This document shows, in pieces, positions 1 through 6,973 of a stretch of 64,000 bases of DNA. Source of the DNA: Aliiroseovarius sp. S1123 (GTDB lineage: Bacteria; Pseudomonadota; Alphaproteobacteria; Rhodobacterales; Rhodobacteraceae). The notes beneath the pieces were generated by a model. It did no database searches, was not told the origin of the DNA, and saw only the letters and a program-made list of their open reading frames with translations. The first letter of the stretch is position 1. Each line of letters begins with the position of its first letter. The stretch lies in the NCBI RefSeq assembly GCF_023015885.1, contig NZ_JALKBE010000009.1:1-64000 (forward strand). The letters run 5' to 3'. A program made the position numbers and the translations under genes.

Positions 1-128
1 CTACAACACCAAACGACCGCATAGTGCTCTGGGCTACCGCCCACCGGCCCCTGAAACCATCGTCCCGATGGAACAAACGCCAATCATGCACTAACATTCA
101 AACTGGACCATTTAGGTGGGGCTGATCA
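1..128 (+). mobile_element. Right end of an IS3-family insertion sequence
   Basis: After the transposase stop codon, 103-128 reads like the terminal inverted repeat of an IS3-type element, finishing with GGGGCTGATCA (118-128). IS3 elements characteristically end in CA-3'. The other end and the target-site duplication lie outside the window, so the exact boundary (about 128) is inferred. The element ends 83 bases upstream of the chosen deoC start and points the same way as deoC. Confidence 0.7.
2..94 (+). CDS. IS3-family transposase OrfB, C-terminal end (partial)
   Basis: Only the last 30 codons are inside the window. They begin Tyr-Asn-Thr-Lys-Arg-Pro-His and continue SALGYRPPAPE, the typical C-terminal tail of IS3-family DDE integrase-type transposases, just after the catalytic glutamate region, and end at a TAA at 92-94. 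The rest of the protein and its catalytic DDE residues lie upstream of the window, so I cannot tell whether the element is intact. Family assignment is firm; the IS subgroup is not determined. Confidence 0.85.
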   Translation, partial: YNTKRPHSALGYRPPAPETIVPMEQTPIMH

Positions 129-211
129 ACGGTGATTATTGCCATTCCCGGCCGCGCGTGCGACCATTTGGTAAAACTTTGACCACAACACATGCCCAAG
201 GGGTGAAATCC

Positions 212-1231
212 GTGAAAAGCGAACCGCAGACATCCTCGGACGAGGGGCTGAAAGCGTCGTCCGACCAGCTGCCGCAACTGGCCTTGCCCCGCAATCCGGG
301 GATGGATTTGGACATGAACTGGGTGCGGGCCGTGCAGGCCAACACATCCGCCATTGAACGCCGCTGCGCGACCTTATCGGGGCGGCGCAGCGTGAAGAAG
401 GACTATCAGGCCGCGTGGCTTCTGAAGGCGATCACCATGATCGACCTGACCACATTGTCTGGCGATGACACCGAGGGCCGCGTGCGCCGTCTGTGCGCCA
501 AAGCGGCCCAGCCCGTCCGGCCCGAGATCATGGCCGCCCTTGGGATGGAGCCCGTGACCACCGGTGCTGTCTGTGTCTATCACGACATGATCGAGACCGC
601 CGTGTCCCAGTTGAAAGCGCTTGGCGTATCCATGCCGGTTGCCGCCGTGTCGACCGGGTTTCCGGCTGGCCTCAGCCCCTATCACCTGCGGGTCGAAGAA
701 ATCCGCGAAAGTGTGCGCGCCGGGGCTGAAGAAATCGACATCGTGATTTCACGCCGCCACGTGCTGACCGGGAATTGGCAGGCGCTTTATGACGAGATGC
801 GGGACTTCCGTGAGGCCTGCGGCGATGCCCACGTAAAAGCCATTTTGGCGACCGGGGAACTGGGAAGCCTGCGCAATGTCGCGCGCGCCTCGCTGGTCTG
901 CATGATGGCGGGCGCTGACTTCATCAAGACCTCGACCGGCAAGGAAAGCGTGAACGCCACCCTGCCCGTCAGCCTGGTGATGATCCGCGCCATTCGCGAC
1001 TATTTTGACGCCACCGGATACAAGGTGGGCTACAAGCCCGCCGGCGGGATCTCGAAGGCCAAGGACGCGCTGGTTTACCTGTCGCTGATCAAGGAAGAGC
1101 TGGGCGATGACTGGCTGGACCCGCATTTGTTCCGCTTCGGCGCCAGCTCGCTTCTGGGCGACATCGAGCGCCAGCTGGAACACCACGTGACCGGCCACTA
1201 CTCGGCCACCTACCGCCATCCGATGGGATAA
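212..1231 (+). CDS. deoC: Deoxyribose-phosphate aldolase
   Basis: Class I aldolase cleaving 2-deoxyribose 5-phosphate to glyceraldehyde 3-phosphate and acetaldehyde in cytosolic deoxynucleoside catabolism. The Schiff-base region FIKTSTGKESVNATL and the second lysine region YKVGYKPAGGI are both present. The reading frame is open upstream to 116, inside the insertion sequence, but the GTG at 212 has AAGGGG 8 bases before it, giving 339 residues; GTG 203 is a weaker alternative. About 90 N-terminal residues precede the conserved barrel, a long form. The aldehyde dehydrogenase gene begins 10 bases downstream and would oxidise the acetaldehyde product. The native upstream region is cut to about 80 bases by the IS end, so expression may depend on the element. 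Confidence 0.93.
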   Translation: MKSEPQTSSDEGLKASSDQLPQLALPRNPGMDLDMNWVRAVQANTSAIERRCATLSGRRSVKKDYQAAWLLKAITMIDLTTLSGDDTEGRVRRLCAKAAQPVRPEIMAALGMEPVTTGAVCVYHDMIETAVSQLKALGVSMPVAAVSTGFPAGLSPYHLRVEEIRESVRAGAEEIDIVISRRHVLTGNWQALYDEMRDFREACGDAHVKAILATGELGSLRNVARASLVCMMAGADFIKTSTGKESVNATLPVSLVMIRAIRDYFDATGYKVGYKPAGGISKAKDALVYLSLIKEELGDDWLDPHLFRFGASSLLGDIERQLEHHVTGHYSATYRHPMG

Positions 1232-1241
1232 GGACACAGAC

Positions 1242-3593
1242 ATGACCGTGAAAGAAAAATTCGACAGCATGGATTATGGTCCCGCACCGGAAAGCGCGGG
1301 CGAGGCGTTAGAGTGGATCGCGGCGCGCGACGGTGCGTTTGGCCTCTATATCAATGGCGCGATGACCAAACCGGGCGCGCTGTTCGACAGCCGCAACCCG
1401 GCGACGGGCGAGGTTCTGGCGCAGGTCACGCAAGCCAGCGCAGATGATGTGGACGTGGCGGTAATCTCCGCCCGCAAGGCGCAAAAAAGCTGGGGGGCTC
1501 TGCCCGGCCATGCGCGCGCCAAATACCTCTATGCGCTGGCGCGTCTGGTGCAGAAGCACGCGCGCCTTTTCGCCGTGCTGGAGAGCATGGACAACGGCAA
1601 ACCGATCCGCGAAAGCCGCGACATCGACATTCCGCTGGTCGCGCGTCACTTTTATTACCATGCGGGTATGGCGCAACTTCAGGACGCCGAGTTTCCGGAT
1701 CGCGAAGCTTTGGGCGTCTGCGGCCAGATTATCCCGTGGAATTTCCCGCTTCTGATGCTCGCGTGGAAAATCGCGCCCGCAATTGCGATGGGCAACACGG
1801 TGGTGCTGAAGCCCGCCGAGTATACCTCGCTGACCGCGCTGCTGTTCGCGCAGATTTGTGACGAGGCTGGTCTGCCCAAGGGTGTCGTGAACATCGTGAC
1901 CGGTGACGGTCGCGTGGGCGAGGCCATTGTGACCCATGAAGACATCGACAAGATCGCCTTCACAGGGTCTACCAATGTGGGGCGTCACATCCGCCGCGCA
2001 ACCGCCGGGTCGGGCAAGTCGCTGACCTTGGAACTGGGCGGCAAGTCGCCTTACATCGTCTTCGACGACGCGGATCTAGATAGCGCGGTCGAGGGTCTGG
2101 TCGATGCAATCTGGTTCAATCAGGGCCAAGTCTGCTGCGCAGGCTCGCGCCTGATCGTGCAGGAAGGCATTGCCGATCGCTTCTATGCCAAGCTGAAGGC
2201 CCGCATGGGCAAGCTGCGGATTGGCGACCCGCTGGACAAATCCATTGACGTCGGCGCCGTGGTCGACCCGATTCAGCATCAACGGATCACTGATATGGTG
2301 AATGCAGGTGCAGGTGAGGGCGAGCTGTACCAAGCCCCCTGCCCGCTTCCCGATCAAGGCTGCTTCTATCCGCCCACGCTGATCACCGGATTGTCCTCGG
2401 CCTCGACCCTGATGCAGGAAGAGATCTTCGGCCCGGTACTGGCCGCAACCACCTTCCGCACACCGGGTGAAGCGGTCGAGATTGCCAACAACACCCGCTA
2501 CGGGCTGGCGGCCTCCGTCTGGTCGGAAAACGTGAACCTGACACTGGACATCGCGCCTAAACTGGCCGCGGGCGTGGTCTGGGTTAACGGGACCAACATG
2601 TTCGACGCTGCTGCCGGCTTTGGTGGCGTGCGCGAAAGCGGCTTTGGGCGCGAAGGTGGATGGGAAGGGCTGCAAGCCTATACCAAACCGCGCGGCAAAG
2701 CTGTGGCGTTGAAGCCGATCGCGCCCGTGTCTGCCCCGAAAGATGCCAAGGTGGATGCGCTAGACCGCACCGCCAAGTTCTATGTGGGCGGCAAGCAGGC
2801 ACGCCCGGATGGCGGCTATAGCCAAGCGATCTGGTCCAAATCCGGCGCGCTTCTGGGCCATGTGGGCATCGCCAACCGCAAGGACATCCGCAACGCGGTT
2901 GAGGCCGCGACGGCGGCCAGCGGGTGGGCCAAGACAACCGGCCATGCGCGTGCACAGATCCTGTATTACATCGGCGAAAACCTCTCGGCGCGTGCCGACG
3001 AGTTCGCCGCCCGGATCGACGCTATGACCGGCGGACGCAGCGGCGCGAAAGAGGTCGACGCCGCCATCTCGCGCCTGTTCACCTATGCGGCGTGGGCCGA
3101 CAAGTTCGACGGCGCCGCCAAGCCCGTGCCGATGCGCGGCGTGGCGCTGGCGATGAACGAACCAGTCGGCGTGATCGGCGGGTTCTGCCCGGATGAGGCG
3201 CCGCTTTTGGGGCTGGTGTCGCTGATGGCGCCTGCAATTGCGATGGGGAACCGCGTGGTGTTGGCAGCATCACAACCCTATCCGCTGGCCGCGACGGATT
3301 TCTACCAAGTGCTGGAAACCTCGGACGTCCCCGGCGGCGTAGTGAACATCGTCACCGGAGATCACGCCACGCTGGCCGCTCCTTTGGCCGGTCACTTGGG
3401 CGTGGATGCGGTCTGGTCGCATTCAGGTGCCGACATCTCGACCACGATCGAGCTGGAAAGCGCGGGCAACCTGAAACGCAGCTGGGTCAACAACGCCCGC
3501 GCGCGCGACTGGATGGGCGCAGACGGCGAAGGCCGCGAGTTCCTAGGCCACGCGACCGAGGTGAAAACCGTCTGGGTGCCCTACGGGGAATAA
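1242..3593 (+). CDS. Tandem aldehyde dehydrogenase, second unit degenerate
   Basis: 783-residue cytosolic NAD(P)-type aldehyde dehydrogenase, about 1.6 times the normal length. Residues 1-490 form a complete unit with IIPWNFPL, the glutamate motif LELGGK and adjacent Cys298-Cys299 in QGQVCCAGS. Residues about 510-783 repeat the N-terminal, cofactor-binding half (GVIGGFCPDEAPLLG, IAMGNRVVLAAS, GGVVNIVTGD). The second copy stops before the nucleophile region, and its ELGGK position has decayed to ELESAG, so it is probably structural or regulatory. It directly follows deoC, suggesting removal of acetaldehyde from deoxyribose breakdown; that substrate is inferred from position. Translation probably starts at the ATG 10 bases after deoC. 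Confidence 0.9.
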   Translation: MTVKEKFDSMDYGPAPESAGEALEWIAARDGAFGLYINGAMTKPGALFDSRNPATGEVLAQVTQASADDVDVAVISARKAQKSWGALPGHARAKYLYALARLVQKHARLFAVLESMDNGKPIRESRDIDIPLVARHFYYHAGMAQLQDAEFPDREALGVCGQIIPWNFPLLMLAWKIAPAIAMGNTVVLKPAEYTSLTALLFAQICDEAGLPKGVVNIVTGDGRVGEAIVTHEDIDKIAFTGSTNVGRHIRRATAGSGKSLTLELGGKSPYIVFDDADLDSAVEGLVDAIWFNQGQVCCAGSRLIVQEGIADRFYAKLKARMGKLRIGDPLDKSIDVGAVVDPIQHQRITDMVNAGAGEGELYQAPCPLPDQGCFYPPTLITGLSSASTLMQEEIFGPVLAATTFRTPGEAVEIANNTRYGLAASVWSENVNLTLDIAPKLAAGVVWVNGTNMFDAAAGFGGVRESGFGREGGWEGLQAYTKPRGKAVALKPIAPVSAPKDAKVDALDRTAKFYVGGKQARPDGGYSQAIWSKSGALLGHVGIANRKDIRNAVEAATAASGWAKTTGHARAQILYYIGENLSARADEFAARIDAMTGGRSGAKEVDAAISRLFTYAAWADKFDGAAKPVPMRGVALAMNEPVGVIGGFCPDEAPLLGLVSLMAPAIAMGNRVVLAASQPYPLAATDFYQVLETSDVPGGVVNIVTGDHATLAAPLAGHLGVDAVWSHSGADISTTIELESAGNLKRSWVNNARARDWMGADGEGREFLGHATEVKTVWVPYGE

Positions 3594-3613
3594 CCCAACC
3601 CACATCAATTAGA

Positions 3614-3649
3614 AGCGCCGCGTGAGAGACCCTCGCGCGGCGCTTTTTT
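3614..3649 (+). terminator. Rho-independent terminator after deoC-ALDH
   Basis: Stem AGCGCCGCG / CGCGGCGCT around a short loop, followed by a run of T at 3644-3649. It lies 20 bases after the dehydrogenase stop and also faces the end of the convergent DUF1523 gene. Confidence 0.85.
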
Positions 3650-3666
3650 CGTTTCTGCCGAAGAAC

Positions 3667-4347
3667 TTACTTCTTCTTGCGCCACGTCCCCAGCCAGCGG
3701 GATACGCGTCCCTTGGCTTCGTCTGCGCGGGCGTCCACGGCGTCCCACGCTTCGGTCGCATCCTCAATCGCGGGATCGATCGAGCGCTGTCGGAACTGAC
3801 GCCACAGCGCCCGCATAAAGCCAAGCGCAACGGCGAGGAACAGGAAGAAGGCAATGTTGAACCATGGGATGATCGTCACATCCGGACCAGCCACCGGGCG
3901 GATGCCCACGGCATTCGGGAAGGTCGACAGCAGCTCGTTCCGCCAGCCGTAATGCGTGACCACCGCCCATTTGGGTTCTTCAGCAGTCGAGCGCAGGTCG
4001 TCGACCTCGGTCTGCAGGCTGGCGGTATCGAACTTGAAATAGAACGGCCACGACCAGCCGGTGTCTTCGTTGCGATACACCATGACCTCGTCCGCATCTG
4101 TGCGGATGAAGCCCAGCAAGTAGGTCTTCTTTTTCACGCTCTGTACAAACTGCACATCGCGGTTGATCAGCCCCGCTGACTGGTCATCCGGCTTGGCCCA
4201 GAAAATCCGGGTCCAGTCGTCCAGATCCTGACGTTCCTGATAGGTGTTCACAACACGCACCACGTCATGTTGCGGCAGCGTATAATGCAGCACGCCAAAC
4301 AGGATCAGCGCGATCAGGCTGCGGATGATGATACGGAAACGGCGCAT
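3667..4347 (-). CDS. DUF1523 family membrane protein
   Basis: 226 residues matching the DUF1523 family of alphaproteobacteria. It has an N-terminal membrane segment (about 8-24, IRSLIALILFGVLHYTL), a roughly 120-residue soluble part probably outside the cytoplasmic membrane, a second membrane segment (about 163-183, WFNIAFFLFLAVALGFM), and an acidic then basic cytoplasmic tail ending RKKK. No catalytic motif is visible and the family function is unknown to me. It is the last gene of a minus-strand block running from 11536 and follows the small membrane protein by 8 bases. Confidence 0.8.
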   Translation of the reverse strand: MRRFRIIIRSLIALILFGVLHYTLPQHDVVRVVNTYQERQDLDDWTRIFWAKPDDQSAGLINRDVQFVQSVKKKTYLLGFIRTDADEVMVYRNEDTGWSWPFYFKFDTASLQTEVDDLRSTAEEPKWAVVTHYGWRNELLSTFPNAVGIRPVAGPDVTIIPWFNIAFFLFLAVALGFMRALWRQFRQRSIDPAIEDATEAWDAVDARADEAKGRVSRWLGTWRKKK

Positions 4348-4355
4348 ATTTAACC

Positions 4356-4622
4356 TCAGTTAATAAGTATAATCGATAGCAGTACCAGCAGCGCGGGCAC
4401 CACATAAACCAGCAAGATCAGCTTGGGGCGGAAGCTTTTCTGATAGTCCTCCATCCCTTCGCGCAACCATACTTCGCGGTCGCTTTCATTGCCGTTGGGA
4501 TGTTCTTCGGCCCATTGCTCTTCCAGCTTCTCCAACCGGACCGAGCGGGAGTAGAGGCTGACCAGCAGATAGATGATGCTGAGCCCGATAAAGCCAAAAA
4601 TGATCAGACGTAGAAACCCCAT
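4356..4622 (-). CDS. Small two-TM membrane protein of unknown function
   Basis: 88 residues. The start is the ATG at 4622, two bases after the stop of the upstream 453-residue gene, with its ribosome site (AAGGAAGG) inside that gene's last codons, so the two are probably translationally coupled. Hydrophobic helices lie at about 3-22 and 65-85, separated by an acidic helical linker containing LEKLEEQWAEEH. No family recognised. Position and spacing place it in the same operon as DUF1523. Confidence 0.7.
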   Translation of the reverse strand: MGFLRLIIFGFIGLSIIYLLVSLYSRSVRLEKLEEQWAEEHPNGNESDREVWLREGMEDYQKSFRPKLILLVYVVPALLVLLSIILIN

Positions 4623-4624
4623 CC

Positions 4625-5986
4625 CTACCTTCCTTTCACCGCACCCCAAGGGCCGACCATTTCGATCACCTGTTCGCGGGTGCGTTTGCGCGTTGTCGTC
4701 GGTACTTTCAGCGCGTCCCGACGCCCACCAAACAGCTTATCACGGGCACCGGCCTTATTGGCCATATAGTCACGATGCAGGAACTCTGCCACAAACTCGC
4801 GCTTTTCATCCGGCCATGTGGCGTAGGAAGCATAGAACATCTCTTTGTGGCAGATGAACAGCTGGCGGAAATCCATCGGTGCGAGTTCTGACAGCAGCCG
4901 GTTGATCAGGTCGCGATCCGGGTGATCGGGACGCGCACGCAGGGTGTAGAAATAGGCCGGGTGACGGCTGTCGATCCGCGGCCACTGCCCGCCCGCCTCG
5001 GCCCAGCGCACAAGTGCTGCCAGCCCGTTGAAGGCCTGCGGAAGATCCCGCCCCAACCGCTGCGCCACATGCCGCAGAGTGCGCGAGGACATGTCGCCCA
5101 GCTCCATCCCGGCCGAGGTCGCGGCGTCCACCAAAATGAACTCCATCTTCTGGCGCAGAATCCGCGCGCCCGACGCGCCGCGTTCCTTTACCAAAGGCTC
5201 GACCAGATCGTTCTTGCGCAGGAAACTGGCGATGCGGTTGGGCTCGGTTGTGTCGACGAAAGGCAGGTGCGGATAGCGCTCCATCCGGTCCTTGTCACCC
5301 GAGACCACCACGCAGGGGCTTTCCACATCGCGGAAGATATACAGCCCGCCGAAATGCGCGGTCCAGAAATTGCCCTGCTCGTATTCCTGCACGCCCAGAT
5401 CGACCGGAACCTTGGTCACGTCCCCGGTTTCGCGGGCCAGAACAATCATTTCGGCAATCAGATCGTCGTCATACCACGCGTTTTCAGCGGTCTGGAAATG
5501 GTCGATCTTCTCGGCCAATTCGCGGGCGTTTTTCACGTGGCTTTGGGTCGTATCGGCCTCGATCACGATCTTGCGGATGTCGAACAGACGCGCGGGATCC
5601 GAGATGTCATAGACCGAGTTCATCAGCTCGCCCGCCACCGCGTCATGGGCGGTCAGCGCAAAAAGCTTCGCCTCGTTATCCGCAATGAACTGCCGCAGAA
5701 TGCCGCGCGAGGTCGAGAACATGGCACCCAACAGCGGCGCCTTCTTCTGGTCCACCGTCAGAATGATGAACTGCCGGTTGCAGCCATTGGGGTTGAGGTA
5801 GAGCGGATCGTCCAGTTCCTCGCCCACCTCGGGCGAGAAGCCGGAAATGTCGATGTGAAATTCGGTCAGCTTCGTCTGCTTGCCCGCAAGAGAATGAAGC
5901 GCGCGGTTGTACCGCTCGATCAGCGCCGGGCTGTCGACCCGGATCAGATTGCCAAACATGAGGCCGCGTTGGATGAGGCGTTTCAT
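4625..5986 (-). CDS. Conserved hypothetical protein (453 aa)
   Basis: Soluble, no signal peptide or membrane helix seen. Start chosen at the ATG at 5986 because AAGGAGG lies 7 bases upstream. The sequence looks like a Rhodobacterales-restricted family; I think a DUF number in the 6600s (possibly DUF6638) has been given to it, but I cannot confirm this. No nuclease, ATPase or transferase motif is evident. The C-terminal third has basic stretches (TTTRKRTRE). It overlaps the end of the upstream AT-richer gene by ATGA and is followed by two membrane-protein genes, so it belongs to the operon containing the AAA+ ATPase. Confidence 0.65.
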   Translation of the reverse strand: MKRLIQRGLMFGNLIRVDSPALIERYNRALHSLAGKQTKLTEFHIDISGFSPEVGEELDDPLYLNPNGCNRQFIILTVDQKKAPLLGAMFSTSRGILRQFIADNEAKLFALTAHDAVAGELMNSVYDISDPARLFDIRKIVIEADTTQSHVKNARELAEKIDHFQTAENAWYDDDLIAEMIVLARETGDVTKVPVDLGVQEYEQGNFWTAHFGGLYIFRDVESPCVVVSGDKDRMERYPHLPFVDTTEPNRIASFLRKNDLVEPLVKERGASGARILRQKMEFILVDAATSAGMELGDMSSRTLRHVAQRLGRDLPQAFNGLAALVRWAEAGGQWPRIDSRHPAYFYTLRARPDHPDRDLINRLLSELAPMDFRQLFICHKEMFYASYATWPDEKREFVAEFLHRDYMANKAGARDKLFGGRRDALKVPTTTRKRTREQVIEMVGPWGAVKGR

Positions 5987-6861
5987 TGGGGGGCCTCCTT
6001 CCAAAGCTCTGGTGTTGCATCTAGCCGTTGTGGCTGATCTACGATCTCAGGTATCCTAAGCCTAGACAATCGTTCCTTTTGGGGTGCCGAAAGATTTTGC
6101 TCCATCGCAAGGATGCTTTCCAGATCATGAGCCAGATTTTGAATATCTTCCGCTCGGTCCGGCAGACGATAGTCTGCTGACTGGTGTAGTAGGTCCCAAA
6201 GGGACTCGCGTATATGTGGAAGCCTCCGACGAAAATCGATAGTCGCTTCATCCACCGTTTGGTTTTCATATTTATCGCTGCTCAACGAGACATTATGGAT
6301 GTCACCAAAGCCACCAAACTCATCGTGTATCGTGTCACTAGAGAACACCCAGCATAACCCTTTCGAAGGGCTTTCAACCAATCCAACAATAAATGACCTC
6401 AACTTCTCGTTGAGCAACTGCTCAGCACGCGCTTCTTCTCTTTGTTGCTGCTCCTTCTTGAATATTTCCGCTTGCGCAGTCATCAACTTTACTTGCTCTC
6501 CTTGGGCTTCAGCCATCTTGGCGTACTCACCTCTCGCAAGTTCCAACTCTTCACGTTGCGCCTTTAGTTCTTTGCTTTGCAACTGAACCGTCACGATGAT
6601 CCAAAGAAAAGCTAATGCTCCGGCAATGCCAGCAAGTGTATCCCCGATTTCATTTGGCGGGGACGTAATGAACGTCCACAAACGGAACTCCCAACCGTCA
6701 TCGGCAGAGTTGGGCAAAACAGCAAGCAGAACAACAAACGCCACGAAAGCTTTTGACCAAGCGAGACCGAGCGACATTGGATCGTCTGTATTACGCCAGT
6801 TGGACTTCACGTCCTTCCAGTGCTTTTTGAGCCAGCCAGTAAAATTGGAAAGAACGTCCAT
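5983..6861 (-). CDS. Membrane-anchored coiled-coil protein, AT-richer (unknown)
   Basis: 292 residues from the ATG at 6861 (a TTG at 6864 is also possible; GGGAGGG lies about 10 bases upstream). Two membrane segments (about 33-52 and 72-94, GIAGALAFLWIIVTVQL) are followed by a glutamine/glutamate-rich coiled coil (about 95-155) and a soluble C-terminal domain. No family recognised; the layout resembles phage- or island-type hypothetical membrane proteins. Base composition is clearly more AT-rich than the genes on both sides. It overlaps the next gene by ATGA, while on its 5' side a two-hairpin repeat separates it from the ATPase gene, which suggests a later insertion into an older operon. Confidence 0.6.
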   Translation of the reverse strand: MDVLSNFTGWLKKHWKDVKSNWRNTDDPMSLGLAWSKAFVAFVVLLAVLPNSADDGWEFRLWTFITSPPNEIGDTLAGIAGALAFLWIIVTVQLQSKELKAQREELELARGEYAKMAEAQGEQVKLMTAQAEIFKKEQQQREEARAEQLLNEKLRSFIVGLVESPSKGLCWVFSSDTIHDEFGGFGDIHNVSLSSDKYENQTVDEATIDFRRRLPHIRESLWDLLHQSADYRLPDRAEDIQNLAHDLESILAMEQNLSAPQKERLSRLRIPEIVDQPQRLDATPELWKEAPQ

Positions 6862-6872
6862 CAATTAGCAAC

Positions 6873-6950
6873 CCTCCCGGCGCTTGTCGCCGGGTCACGC
6901 CCGACCCGCCCCACAGGGCGGGCGTGAACGCCCACCCTCGGGTCAGACGC
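6873..6950 (-). repeat. Two-hairpin repeat, copy A
   Basis: Read on the minus strand it begins CTGACCCGAGGGTGGG, continues through a GC-rich hairpin (CGCCCGCCC ... GGGTCGGGCG), then a second hairpin CCCGGCG-acaag-CGCCGGG, and ends in GAGGG, which also serves as the ribosome site of the following gene. Copies B (10378-10453) and C (36991-37091) share the order and most core bases. Confidence 0.7.
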
Positions 6951-6973
6951 GCCCCTTATGTCTCGGCAGATAC

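Noticed and set aside
105..176. Similarity between the IS end (GGACCATTTAGGT) and a nearby native stretch (CGACCATTTGGT at about 159-172)
   Set aside because: Too short to distinguish from chance; no third copy seen.
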